From a bacterium (GTDB taxonomy: Bacteria > Actinomycetota > Acidimicrobiia > Spongiisociales > Spongiisociaceae): a DNA stretch of 64,000 bases. Each line of letters begins with the position of its first letter. Position 1 is the first letter of the stretch. Made by a program: the position numbers and the translations under genes. Shown one piece after another: positions 33,132-41,550 of the stretch. The notes under the pieces were generated by a model, which was not told the DNA's origin, did no database searches, and worked only from the letters and a program-made list of their open reading frames with translations. Location: assembly GCA_028821575.1 (NCBI GenBank), contig JAPPFW010000034.1, positions 43,794 to 107,793 of the forward strand, read 5' to 3'.

Positions 33132-34685
33132 TTGGTTACACCCACCGAGAGATCATCTCAATCCCGGGTACCCATTTGGCGGAACGTGGTGGTCATCAAG
33201 TGGGCCACCCAACTCGGTGTCCTCTTCGGTCTCATCTGGCTGGGCTTCATCCTGATCACCCAGGCAACCGGAAACCTCCGCGCCACGGGTATCCCGTTCG
33301 CGTGGGACTTCCTCGGTGAACCGCTGGGGGTCAAACTCGGTGAGGGGTTCAACACCGACCCTGAGTCGGGCCTGGAAGCCTTGGCGGTGGGTATGGTCAA
33401 CATGCTCCGGATCACATGGAGCGGCGTCATCGCCGCCACCATCCTCGGCACGCTGATCGGCATATCCAGGCTCTCCTCCAACTGGATCGTCTCCAGGATC
33501 GCCAACTCGTATATCGAGTTCTTCCGCAACATCCCCCTGCTGGTGCAGATCCTCTTCTGGCAGGCGCTGATCATCGGACTGCTCCCCGATCTGACTCCCG
33601 ACATGGAGGGGAGCCGGTGGTTGTTCGCCAGCCCGAAGGGCATAGCCCTACCCTGGTTCACTCCTCAAGCCGGCCGCTGGCAGTACACCGTGCTGGTGAT
33701 CATCGGAATCGCAGCGGCACGTTGGGTCTACCGCCACCGGATCAGGCTCCAAGAACGCGAAGGCCAAGAGAGCCACGCCTTCGCTTGGTCGATAGGCACA
33801 TTCGCCGTGTTCGTGGTCGGAGGATGGTTCGCCCATCCGGTCCTCGGCGTGTTGGGGTGGCTCTTCACCGCTCTGGCATGGGTGTGCGGGGCGGTACCGG
33901 TGTTGGCGTTCCAGTTGGGGTTGGCTGTTCTGGCCATCTGGTTGGCCGTCCGCTACATCCTGCGATACCTGAGGCGGCTCCGCTCCCCCGCCGGGATGGC
34001 CAAGCTCTCCGACGACGACTTCTTCCGCTTGGCGGTGGCGGCCGTGGTCGGCATCGGTTTGATGCTGTTCCTGGTCTCCGGGGCCGGGCGGGCTACCCTC
34101 TCCGCGGTTTTCGGACGGACGCTGTGGTACCAGATGAACTGGGGGTTCGAGCCACTATTCGACTTCCTGGCCTCCAGGTTCGACTTCTCCGGTGGAGCAC
34201 CCCTGCGTTTCAGCCTTCCCGAGGTGGTGGTCCCCACCAGGTTCCCTCAATACTCCGGCGACGTAGGCAAGGCTCTCACCCCGGGCTTCGTGGCCGTCTG
34301 GATGGGGGTCACGCTCTACACCGCGGCCTTCATCGGCGAGATCGTACGGGCCGGCATCATGGCCGTGCCGCGCGGCCAGGGCGAGGCCGCCGCCGCGGTC
34401 GGTCTGCGCCGGGGGCAGGTGCTGCGCCTGGTCGTGCTGCCCCAGGCATTCCGGATTATCCTCCCTCCGCTCGGTTCCCAGTACCTGAACCTGGCCAAGA
34501 ACACCTCCCTGGGCATCGCCGTGGCCTACGCCGACATCGTCCAGGTCGGCCAGACCATCTTCAATCAGGAAGGCCAGGCGCTGGCGGTGTTCATCTTCTG
34601 GATGGGCTTCTACTCGGTCGTAAGCCTGATACTGTCGGGAATCGTCAACTACTACAACCGCAAGATGGCGTTGGTGGAGCGTTGA
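33132..34685 (+). CDS. aapQ: Amino-acid ABC transporter permease, first subunit (AapQ/BztB type)
   Basis: The 517-residue inner-membrane protein uses a TTG start. It has the split HisM-like fold typical of AapQ: the N-terminal part contains GMVNMLRITWSGVIAATILG and RIANSYIEFFRNIPLLVQIL. A long insert of several extra hydrophobic segments follows (about 170-330). The C-terminal part has GVTLYTAAFIGEIVRAGIMA and the EAA-like loop GQGEAAAAVGLRRGQVLRLVV...PPLGSQYLNLAKNTSL. It is about 100 residues longer than typical AapQ, all of it in the insert. It pairs with AapM, whose gene starts 1 bp after the stop. Confidence 0.9.
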   Translation: MVTPTERSSQSRVPIWRNVVVIKWATQLGVLFGLIWLGFILITQATGNLRATGIPFAWDFLGEPLGVKLGEGFNTDPESGLEALAVGMVNMLRITWSGVIAATILGTLIGISRLSSNWIVSRIANSYIEFFRNIPLLVQILFWQALIIGLLPDLTPDMEGSRWLFASPKGIALPWFTPQAGRWQYTVLVIIGIAAARWVYRHRIRLQEREGQESHAFAWSIGTFAVFVVGGWFAHPVLGVLGWLFTALAWVCGAVPVLAFQLGLAVLAIWLAVRYILRYLRRLRSPAGMAKLSDDDFFRLAVAAVVGIGLMLFLVSGAGRATLSAVFGRTLWYQMNWGFEPLFDFLASRFDFSGGAPLRFSLPEVVVPTRFPQYSGDVGKALTPGFVAVWMGVTLYTAAFIGEIVRAGIMAVPRGQGEAAAAVGLRRGQVLRLVVLPQAFRIILPPLGSQYLNLAKNTSLGIAVAYADIVQVGQTIFNQEGQALAVFIFWMGFYSVVSLILSGIVNYYNRKMALVER

Positions 34686-34686
34686 G

Positions 34687-37173
34687 ATGACCACCCCGAT
34701 GCCCTCTCTCGACGCCACCGGCATGCCTGAGCGAGCTCCCGAACCTCCGCCCGCCGGACCGTGGCGGTGGATGCGGGAGAACCTGTTCGCCGGCCACACC
34801 TGGGGACAGATCGGATTCAACACTTTCCTCACCGTGGTCTTCGCCCTGATCCTCCTGAACATCCTGCGGTTCATCACCACCTATCTCTTCGCTCCGGAAC
34901 GCAAGTGGGCGGCGGTCACCCACAACGCGAAGCTCCTGATGGTCCAAGCCTTCCCGCAGGACGACCTGATCCGGATCTGGACATCCCTGGGCATCTTCAT
35001 AGTGCTGGTGGTCTGGTCCCTGGCGTCCTGGAAAGTGGGCGGCCGACTCGAACTCTCCACCTTCGCCGGAGGTCTGCGGAGCGCAGCTGTCCTGTTGGCG
35101 GTCACGGCGATCATGCACCACGCGGCCGAGGCGCGCACCTTCGGCATTCCCATCCTGCAGTTCGACTCGCCTACCGCCTGGAGTGCCGTACGTACCTGGA
35201 TACTCGTCGCCGCCGTCTCGACGGCCGTCCTGGCCCACTTCGCCATCCGCTGGAGCCGCGCGGCCGATCCATCGCCCACCATCCCGGTCCTGACCGTGCC
35301 GGTCGTGATCATGGCGGCCGTGGCCGCGCTCGTATGGACGGTGAAGCTCCCCGTTCCGTTGGGCCAGTTTGACCAGACCACCGCACCGATCGCCGCCACC
35401 ACCGCCGGCCCGTGGACGATGCTGTTCGCGTTGGCGGTAGTCGCCTACCCCGTCGGTCTCCTGATCGAGCGCATCTGGCCCCGCGCGTTTCGGCGGTTCC
35501 TGATCTCGGCCTGGGTCCTCTCCTACCCGGTCATCATCTTCGTCATCCAGCGCAACCCGGTCCTCGACTGGTCCGACATGATCATGCTGCTCGCAGTAGT
35601 GCTGGGGGCCGGCGCGCTCCGGGTGCTGGTCCTTCTCCCAAGGGGGCCGACCGCCACCGCGGTTGTGATGGCCATCGGACTGGTGACCGCCGCCGTGCCA
35701 CTCGCTTCCGAAGAGAAACCGTTCTGGGTCACTGTCGGGATGGTCGCAATCGGGTTGGCGATACTGATCGCCGCCCTGACGATAGAGGAACCGGTAAGAA
35801 TGGTCCGGGCATCGGCTGCGGGCCTGATGCTGGCCTCCCTCTTGATCTGGTTCATCCCGATACCGTTCCCCTACCGCGTACTGATCATCGCATTCACCCT
35901 GTTCCTGCTGGTAACGCCCAATGTCGGAGTAACGCAGCGGGGAAGGACCAACCTGGTCCGGGCCTGGATCGCAGGTGCGCTACTGATAGTGGTGGCATTC
36001 CGGTTTGGTGCCACCTTCCTCGACGGCTCGGACCTGGCCGTCTTCCTGCGGTCGGATGTCGTCTCCATCGTCATGGCGGTATTGCTGGGCGGCGGCGCGC
36101 TCCGGGTGCTGAGCCTTCTCCCAAGAGGGCCGACCGCCACCGCGGTTGTGATGGCCATCGGGCTGGTGACCGCTGCCCTGCCGTTCGCTTCCGGGGAGGA
36201 GCCTCTCTGGGTCGCCGCGGGGATGGCGCTGATCGGGTTGGCGATACTGATCGCCGCCCTGACGATAGAGGAACCGGTAGAAATGGTCCGGGCATCGGCT
36301 GCGGGCCTGATGCTGGCCTGCCTGCTGATCTGGTTCATCCCAATGCCGTTCCTCTACCGCGTACTGATCATCGCATTCACCCTGTTCCTGCTGGTGACGC
36401 CCACTTTCGGAGGTACGCAGGGGGGAAGGACCAACCTGGTCCGGGCCTGGATCGCAGCTGCGGTGCTGATAGTGGTGGCATTCCGGCTGGGCGCGGCCAA
36501 CACGTCCCTGGAGTTCCAGGGCACCACCTTCCTGGGCGGATTCAATCTGACCATCCTCCTAGCCGTTAGCGGGATCGCCCTGTCCCTCCCCGTCGGTCTG
36601 ATCCTCGCCCTGGCCCGGACGTCGTCCATGCCCATTTTCCGCCTCCTGGCCACCGGCTACATCGAACTGGTTCGCAGCGTTCCGATGATCACCTGGCTGT
36701 TCTTCGGGTCCGCGATGCTGACCGCCTTCCTCCCCGCCGGAGTCGAGTTCGACGAGATCGTCCGGATAGTCGCAGCCATCACCATCTTCAACTCGGCGTA
36801 CGTAGCGGAGAACATCCGGGGGGGACTGCAAGCCATCGACAGGGGCCAGTACGAGGCGGCCAGGGCTACGGGCCTGAGCATCGTCCAGTCCACGTCGCTG
36901 GTGATCCTGCCCCAAGCGGTGCGGACGGTGATCCCGGCACTGGTCGGGTCGGTGATCGTCGCCTTCAAGGACACGTCGCTGGTGGCCATCATCGGGCTGG
37001 CGGATATCTTGCTGATCGCCCGCAGCTTTATCCCCCAGCAGAGCGACCCCAACTTCCAGGGCACCCTGCCCCAGATGATGTTCTTCATGGCGTTGTTCTA
37101 CTGGATAGTCACCTTCACGATCTCGAAGCTGAGCATGCGCTACGAGCGCAGTCTCGGTCTTGGAGAACGCTGA
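34687..37173 (+). CDS. aapM: Amino-acid ABC transporter permease, second subunit (AapM/BztC type), enlarged by internal duplication
   Basis: The 828-residue protein is about twice the length of usual AapM (near 400). The N-terminus ([20 protein letters not shown]) and the C-terminal transport module are canonical: [40 protein letters not shown] and [14 protein letters not shown]. Between them sits a very hydrophobic region of about 500 residues with a tandem pair of near-identical membrane units (residues about 304-442 and 465-603; period 161). It should still form a heterodimer with AapQ, but the extra helices have no known role. The following ATPase gene is in the same operon. Confidence 0.9.
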   Translation: MTTPMPSLDATGMPERAPEPPPAGPWRWMRENLFAGHTWGQIGFNTFLTVVFALILLNILRFITTYLFAPERKWAAVTHNAKLLMVQAFPQDDLIRIWTSLGIFIVLVVWSLASWKVGGRLELSTFAGGLRSAAVLLAVTAIMHHAAEARTFGIPILQFDSPTAWSAVRTWILVAAVSTAVLAHFAIRWSRAADPSPTIPVLTVPVVIMAAVAALVWTVKLPVPLGQFDQTTAPIAATTAGPWTMLFALAVVAYPVGLLIERIWPRAFRRFLISAWVLSYPVIIFVIQRNPVLDWSDMIMLLAVVLGAGALRVLVLLPRGPTATAVVMAIGLVTAAVPLASEEKPFWVTVGMVAIGLAILIAALTIEEPVRMVRASAAGLMLASLLIWFIPIPFPYRVLIIAFTLFLLVTPNVGVTQRGRTNLVRAWIAGALLIVVAFRFGATFLDGSDLAVFLRSDVVSIVMAVLLGGGALRVLSLLPRGPTATAVVMAIGLVTAALPFASGEEPLWVAAGMALIGLAILIAALTIEEPVEMVRASAAGLMLACLLIWFIPMPFLYRVLIIAFTLFLLVTPTFGGTQGGRTNLVRAWIAAAVLIVVAFRLGAANTSLEFQGTTFLGGFNLTILLAVSGIALSLPVGLILALARTSSMPIFRLLATGYIELVRSVPMITWLFFGSAMLTAFLPAGVEFDEIVRIVAAITIFNSAYVAENIRGGLQAIDRGQYEAARATGLSIVQSTSLVILPQAVRTVIPALVGSVIVAFKDTSLVAIIGLADILLIARSFIPQQSDPNFQGTLPQMMFFMALFYWIVTFTISKLSMRYERSLGLGER
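35595..36012 (+). repeat. Copy 1 of a 483-bp-period tandem duplication within aapM
   Basis: About 415 bp that recur at 36078-36495 with an exact offset of 483 bp (161 codons). The most conserved blocks begin GGCGCGCTCCGGGTGCTG (35611) and AAGGACCAACCTGGTCCGGG (about 35942). Most differences are single bases, so the event is recent relative to the gene's age. Confidence 0.9.
36078..36495 (+). repeat. Copy 2 of the 483-bp-period tandem duplication within aapM
   Basis: Partner of 35595-36012. The equivalent blocks start at 36094 and about 36425. The reading frame is kept. The right edge joins directly to the canonical AapM transport module. Confidence 0.9.
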
Positions 37174-37198
37174 TGGCCGAATCACTGAGGAGGATTTC

Positions 37199-37942
37199 AT
37201 GACCACTAACGGATCTCAGGCGATCATCTGCGAGGACGTAAAGAAGTGGTTCGGTGACTTCCAGGCTCTGAGCGGGGTGAGCACCTCGATCGGCTGGGGC
37301 GAGGTGGTGGTGGTGATCGGACCTTCCGGGTCCGGCAAGTCCACCTTCATCCGTTGCATCAACCGCCTCGAGGCCCACCAGGCGGGGCGGATCGTTGTGG
37401 ACGGGATGGAGCTGACCAACGACCTCCGCAACATCGACGCCATCCGCCGCGAGGTCGGCATGGTCTTCCAGCAGTTCAACCTGTTCCCCCACCTCACGGT
37501 CATGCAGAACATCACCCTGGCGCCGATCTGGGCTCGCAACCGGACCAGGTCGGCTTCCGAGGCCGCCGCCATGAAGCTGCTCGAGCGGGTGGGCATACCC
37601 GAGCAGGCGCACAAATACCCGGGCCAGCTATCGGGAGGCCAGCAACAGCGGGTGGCCATCGCCCGCGCCCTGGCCATGAACCCCAAGATCATGCTCTTCG
37701 ACGAACCCACCTCCGCTCTCGATCCCGAGATGATCAAGGAAGTTCTGGACGTCATGAAGGAACTTGCGGACACCGGTATGACAATGATCGTGGTCAGCCA
37801 CGAGATGGGATTCGCCCGCCAGGTGGCCGACAGGATCCTGTTCTTCGACTACGGAACGATCGTCGAGGAGGGGACTCCGGAGCATTTCTTCACCAATCCC
37901 CAGCACGACCGCACCAAGCTGTTCCTCAGCCAGATCCTCTGA
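37199..37942 (+). CDS. aapP: Amino-acid ABC transporter ATP-binding protein (AapP/GlnQ type)
   Basis: Start at ATG 37199 is set by a perfect GAGGAGG eight bases upstream; 247 residues. Walker A is GPSGSGKST, the Q-loop [13 protein letters not shown], the signature [15 protein letters not shown], Walker [15 protein letters not shown] and the switch His VVSHEMGFA. It energises uptake by AapQM with AapJ. The gene ends the operon; a five-unit heptad array begins one base after its stop, followed by a terminator. Confidence 0.95.
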   Translation: MTTNGSQAIICEDVKKWFGDFQALSGVSTSIGWGEVVVVIGPSGSGKSTFIRCINRLEAHQAGRIVVDGMELTNDLRNIDAIRREVGMVFQQFNLFPHLTVMQNITLAPIWARNRTRSASEAAAMKLLERVGIPEQAHKYPGQLSGGQQQRVAIARALAMNPKIMLFDEPTSALDPEMIKEVLDVMKELADTGMTMIVVSHEMGFARQVADRILFFDYGTIVEEGTPEHFFTNPQHDRTKLFLSQIL

Positions 37943-37943
37943 G

Positions 37944-37978
37944 TTGGTGGTTGGTGACTGGTGGCTGGTGATTGGTGG
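37944..37978. repeat. Heptad repeat array immediately after the aapP stop
   Basis: Five units of exactly 7 bp: TTGGTGG, TTGGTGA, CTGGTGG, CTGGTGA, TTGGTGG. They start one base after the TGA (37940-37942), are GT-rich on the coding strand and show ordered T/C and G/A alternation between units. Confidence 0.85.
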
Positions 37979-38013
37979 TCGCCAGATGCTGTCGAACGAC
38001 CGATAAACGGGAA

Positions 38014-38037
38014 GGGGCCGGGCTGAAGCCCGGCCCC
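38014..38037. terminator. Terminator hairpin between the convergent aap operon and SPFH gene
   Basis: A perfect 10-bp GC stem (GGGGCCGGGC and complement) with a TGAA loop and a short T-rich tail (TTGTTG) on the plus strand. It sits between two converging genes and could serve both. Confidence 0.8.
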
Positions 38038-38060
38038 TTGTTGCTGATCGGGAGGAGGGA

Positions 38061-39002
38061 TCAGCCGGTTCCTCGGTCGCCGGAGGTGGATCCGACTCCT
38101 TCTTTGAGCATCTCGCCGATGGCGCCTACGGTGCCCAACAGCCCCGAGGTATCCAGCGGCAGGAAGATCTTGGTCGCCTGACCGTTGGCAATGCCCTCCA
38201 ACGCCTCCAGATAGCGGATGGCGATGAGATCGTTGGTGGGATCCCCGTTGTGGATCGCCAGGAACACCCGCTCGATCGCCTGGCCCTCACCCTCGGCGAC
38301 AGTCAGCTTCTGGTACTTGTCGGCATCGGCAACCCGTTTTATGGCCTCTGCCTCGCCTTCGGCCCGCAGGATGGCGGACTGCTTTACACCCTCCGCCTTG
38401 AGGATGGCAGATCTCTTGTCACCTTCGGCCTCGGTGACAACGGCCCGGCGGGACCGTTCCGCCTTCATCTGGCGGTGCATTGCGTCCGTCACGTCGGGCG
38501 GTGGCTCGATCCGTTGGATCTCTACCCGCACCACTCGGGTTCCCCACTTGTCGGTGGCGTCGTCGAGTATCTGGCGCAGTTTGCTGTTGATGATCTCCCG
38601 GGACACCAGTGCGGCGTCGAGTTGGAGGTCACCGACCACGTTCCTCAGGTTGGTCTGGGCCAGCTTGGTCACCGCCAGGATGAAGTTCCCAACCGCGTAC
38701 TTGAGCTTGACGGGATCGGTGGCCTCGTAGTAGATGACGGCGTCGACCGTCACCACCACATTGTCCTTGGTGATTACCTCCTGCGGAGGAACGTCCACCA
38801 CCTGCTCCCGCATGTCCACCTTCAGCATCCTCTGCACGAAGGGCACGACGAACCGGAGGCCAGGTGAAATGGTCCTCTGGTACTTGCCAAGGAACTCGAT
38901 GAGACCCTGCTCGTAGGGCCGGACTATCCGGAACCCGCTCGCCGCTATCAGCAGCACTGCGATGGCAACGACGCCCAGCAGAATTACAGCTGCAAACTCC
39001 AT
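38061..39002 (-). CDS. SPFH/band-7 (stomatin-like) membrane protein
   Basis: The 313-residue protein has one N-terminal membrane helix (about 4-24) and the band-7 domain with [40 protein letters not shown] and [20 protein letters not shown] long Ala/Glu helix rich in repeated [18 protein letters not shown] units (about 200-240) follows, as in stomatin and QmcA. It assembles into rings at the membrane and usually works with an NfeD-type protein, encoded next on this strand. The NfeD-bearing gene lies 30 bp upstream, so the two are likely one unit. Confidence 0.9.
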   Translation of the reverse strand: MEFAAVILLGVVAIAVLLIAASGFRIVRPYEQGLIEFLGKYQRTISPGLRFVVPFVQRMLKVDMREQVVDVPPQEVITKDNVVVTVDAVIYYEATDPVKLKYAVGNFILAVTKLAQTNLRNVVGDLQLDAALVSREIINSKLRQILDDATDKWGTRVVRVEIQRIEPPPDVTDAMHRQMKAERSRRAVVTEAEGDKRSAILKAEGVKQSAILRAEGEAEAIKRVADADKYQKLTVAEGEGQAIERVFLAIHNGDPTNDLIAIRYLEALEGIANGQATKIFLPLDTSGLLGTVGAIGEMLKEGVGSTSGDRGTG

Positions 39003-39031
39003 CTGTGTCTATCCTTTCTCTCGATCGACCG

Positions 39032-39820
39032 TCATTCGACTTCCGTCACCAGCAACCGGGTACCTCGTACTTCGACCACCTCGACCGTAGTTCCCTCGGG
39101 AATGGGAGAACCGTCCGTGATCGCCCTCCACTCCTCGGCCTCGACCCTGATCAAACCGCTGTTGGCCGGCATATCCACCCTCTCGAGGACGACCGCCCTC
39201 ATCCCCACATACCGGGATGGTCCGATCTTGAGACCATCCTCCTCATCCTGTGCCCTCATGAAGCGACGGACGAACAGCATCGCGACCGCCGTCCCGCCGA
39301 AGAAAGCGACCCACTGGACCGCGTCGTGCAAGCCGAACCAGGACGCGATGGCGGCCAGGCCGGCCCCGACCGCGAACGGGAGCAGGAAGAAGCCGGCAGT
39401 CACGATCTCCCCCAGCCCCATCACCAACGCCAAGCCGGTCCACACCCATCTCCAGAGCTCGTTGTCCATGATCGACTCCTTTCTCCACGTAATGATGATG
39501 ACCGCTACCAGAGCGATGAGGACCGCCGCCGACACCCATCCCAGCATTCGGGATGACGACGTCAGATCGAGACGGTGCTCCACAGCCCTCCAACTCGGCA
39601 TCTGACCGCGGCGCCGGGGCAAGAGCTCCGACGCCCAGTCGGCCGCGAAGCCTGGCAGGTCATCGCCTACCACAGACCGGGGATCACGACCGTCCGCAGC
39701 AGCCTCCGAGAGGTGCGACTCGAGTTCCTTGCTCATGCTGTCGACAGCCCTCCTGGAGATCCCGGCCTCGAGCCAGTACCTGCGACACTTCCTCACGAGT
39801 TCGTTGCTCGGCCCCGTCAT
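39032..39820 (-). CDS. HAAS-domain protein fused in frame to an NfeD-family membrane protein
   Basis: Start at ATG 39820 (GGGAGGGG upstream, 4-bp overlap with padR) gives 262 residues. Residues 1-117 look like a HAAS-type signalling protein, the usual PadR partner: a small helical domain ending EAAADGRDPRSVVGDDLPGF, then one membrane helix (VLIALVAVIIITW). From residue 118 (MDNELWRW) a complete NfeD protein follows, with three membrane helices and the OB-fold ending in VEVVEVRGTRLLVTEVE. The joint has no stop, but a strong AAAGGAG lies just before ATG 39469, so a separate 145-residue NfeD may also be made. NfeD partners the SPFH protein downstream. Confidence 0.8.
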   Translation of the reverse strand: MTGPSNELVRKCRRYWLEAGISRRAVDSMSKELESHLSEAAADGRDPRSVVGDDLPGFAADWASELLPRRRGQMPSWRAVEHRLDLTSSSRMLGWVSAAVLIALVAVIIITWRKESIMDNELWRWVWTGLALVMGLGEIVTAGFFLLPFAVGAGLAAIASWFGLHDAVQWVAFFGGTAVAMLFVRRFMRAQDEEDGLKIGPSRYVGMRAVVLERVDMPANSGLIRVEAEEWRAITDGSPIPEGTTVEVVEVRGTRLLVTEVE

Positions 39821-40164
39821 CCCCTCCCTCCCTTCGATCCGTCCTCTCCCTGCAACACCATCTCCACTCCCGTAGCGACCCGAGTCCAATCCTCGCGCCA
39901 TCTGGCCAGGTGTTCTTCCCCCTCATGGCGGATCCGGTAGTACTTGCGGACCGGCCCGGCCGGAGAGTGCTCGTAGAAGCCTTCGACCAGACGTTGATGC
40001 TGCATGCGGCTCAGCATCGGGTAGATGCTCCCTTCGCTCACGAGGTCGAGTCCCCTGGCCTCGAGCTTGCGGACCATTTCGTACCCGTAGCTGGGCTGCT
40101 CCGCGATGAGCGCCAGCAGGCACATGTCCAGGACCCCTTTCAAGAGTTGGGATCGATGTTCCAT
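39817..40164 (-). CDS. PadR-family transcriptional regulator
   Basis: ATG 40164 is chosen; the longer frame runs through the operator region. The 115-residue protein is a short PadR: a winged helix with LLALIAEQPSYGYEMVRKLE and GSIYPMLSRMQHQRLVEG, then SPAGPVRKYYRIRHEGEEHL. Such proteins repress themselves and the following HAAS-type gene. The 4-bp overlap with that gene supports translational coupling. A perfect palindrome at 40232-40250 upstream is a likely operator. Confidence 0.88.
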   Translation of the reverse strand: MEHRSQLLKGVLDMCLLALIAEQPSYGYEMVRKLEARGLDLVSEGSIYPMLSRMQHQRLVEGFYEHSPAGPVRKYYRIRHEGEEHLARWREDWTRVATGVEMVLQGEDGSKGGRG

Positions 40165-40231
40165 TCGGACTGTCTGCTCCCCGGTACTTCGCCATCGAAT
40201 CCTGGTTACCAAGGTTCCTTGATTAACAGGG

Positions 40232-40250
40232 TACCTTGTAACACAAGGTA
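40232..40250. promoter_or_regulatory. Palindromic operator, probably for the PadR regulator
   Basis: TACCTTGT and ACAAGGTA form a perfect 8-bp inverted repeat with a 3-bp centre, about 70 bp upstream of padR. A related AAGGTTCCTT partial palindrome lies at 40211-40220. It is placed between padR and the divergent small membrane gene and could control both. Confidence 0.65.
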
Positions 40251-40309
40251 GCAGTTTCCCGGGAGAACTGCAATGCTCCGGCAGTCGGGAAACGGATAGA
40301 CTGGGTTCC

Positions 40310-40492
40310 ATGTACGGACCCCTCAACGGCGTGCGCGTGGCGCTCGTAACCCTCGCGGTGCTCGCCGCCCTGATGGCTCTTGTCCTAGGGTACTGGACGG
40401 TCACGCTGATCCTGCTGATCGGCGTAGCCCTCCACGGTTTCGGCTGGCTCTACCTGGCCCAACAGGCCAAAGGCGACACTGACCAACCCTAG
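40310..40492 (+). CDS. Small two-helix membrane protein
   Basis: A 60-residue product starting MYGPLNGVRVALVTLAVLAA, with two membrane segments (about 8-26 and 29-50) and a hydrophilic tail ending KGDTDQP. No family is recognised. It is divergent from padR with the PadR palindrome in between, so it may belong to the same membrane-stress regulon. The stop TAG is directly followed by the GTGCCAG heptads. Confidence 0.6.
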   Translation: MYGPLNGVRVALVTLAVLAALMALVLGYWTVTLILLIGVALHGFGWLYLAQQAKGDTDQP

Positions 40493-40554
40493 GTGCCAGG
40501 TGCCAGGGAAGGTATTGCCACACTAACAACTGTTAATGTGACTACTGACAACTA
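40493..40554. repeat. Heptad arrays and hairpin between two convergent stops
   Basis: Two GTGCCAG units follow the small membrane gene stop without a gap. A 10-bp near-perfect hairpin (40519-40540; CACACTAACA and its near-complement) is central. On the minus strand TTGTCAG and TAGTCAC units follow the MenB stop. Both convergent genes thus have their own GT-rich heptads around one hairpin. Confidence 0.65.
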
Positions 40555-41451
40555 GTAATGCCAGGGGAATGAGGAAAAGTCCTTCGGTCGCTTCTGGACG
40601 AAGGCGTCCCTCCCCTCTCTCGCCTCCTCGGTCATGTAGCCGAGCCGGGTGGCCTCCCCGGCGAACACCTGCTGACCCACCAAGCCGTCGTCGATCAGGT
40701 TGAAGGCAAACTTGAGCATCCGCTGGGACATCGGGCTCTTGGCGTTTATAGCTCGGGCCCAATCAAGGGCGGTCTCCTCCAACTCGCCATGCGGCACCGC
40801 CTTGTTCACCATCCCCATAGCGAAGGCCTCCTCCGCCGAGTAATCGGCGCCTAGGAAGAAGATCTCCCGGGCCCGCTTCTGGCCGACCATGCGGGTGAGG
40901 TAGGCAGAACCGAACCCCGCGTCGAAAGACGCTACATCGGCGTCGGTCTGTTTGAAGACGGCGTGTTCTGCCGAAGCCAGAGTGAGGTCGCACACCACGT
41001 GCAGGCTGTGACCTCCGCCCACCGCCCAACCCGGGACCACCGCTATGACCACCTTGGGCATGAAACGGATGAGACGCTGGACCTCGAGTATGTGAAGCCT
41101 CCCCAACCGGGCCGGGTCGATGTCCGCGGCACCCTCTCCGTCCGCGTACATGTAGCCTGCCCTGCCCCGGATCCGCTGATCACCACCTGACGAGAAGGCC
41201 CAGCCCCCATCCTTTTGAGATGGACCGTTGCCGGTGAACAGGACCGTTCCCACATCACTCCACTGCCGGGCATGATCGAGCGCGGTGTACAACTCATCGA
41301 CCGTCCTGGGGCGGAAAGCGTTGCGTACCTCGGGGCGATCGAACGCAACGCGGACCGTGCCCTGATCGACGGCCCTGTGGTACGTGATGTCGGTGAAGTC
41401 GAATCCTTCGACCTCGCGCCATGCGGCAGGGTCGAACAGCTCTGAGACCAT
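40552..41451 (-). CDS. menB: 1,4-dihydroxy-2-naphthoyl-CoA synthase
   Basis: Start at ATG 41451 (MVSELFDPAAWREV), the normal actinobacterial MenB N-terminus; 299 residues. The enzyme closes O-succinylbenzoyl-CoA to the naphthoquinol ring of menaquinone. Family motifs are RPEVRNAFRPRTVDELYTAL, SSGGDQRIRGRAGY (oxyanion loop and bicarbonate-site region), VPGWAVGGGHSLHVVCDLTL, FKQTDADVASFDAGFGSAYL and the C-terminal FSSFPWHY. Fully intact. It is an isolated men gene, next to a GrdB-family gene and DUF3151 on the same strand, which is not a usual men context. Confidence 0.95.
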   Translation of the reverse strand: MVSELFDPAAWREVEGFDFTDITYHRAVDQGTVRVAFDRPEVRNAFRPRTVDELYTALDHARQWSDVGTVLFTGNGPSQKDGGWAFSSGGDQRIRGRAGYMYADGEGAADIDPARLGRLHILEVQRLIRFMPKVVIAVVPGWAVGGGHSLHVVCDLTLASAEHAVFKQTDADVASFDAGFGSAYLTRMVGQKRAREIFFLGADYSAEEAFAMGMVNKAVPHGELEETALDWARAINAKSPMSQRMLKFAFNLIDDGLVGQQVFAGEATRLGYMTEEAREGRDAFVQKRPKDFSSFPWHY

Positions 41452-41550
41452 GTCGGTGGGTTCCTCTCGGCGGGGACGCCCACTGTACCTGCGCAGATTC
41501 ACGAGCCGGCAGGGTCAGGAGCCTCGTCACGACCTTTGCTGGAAAGACCC

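Noticed and set aside
40552-41502. menB start at 41502
   Set aside because: The extra 17 residues are Arg-rich; ATG 41451 gives the standard MVSELFDPAAW N-terminus.
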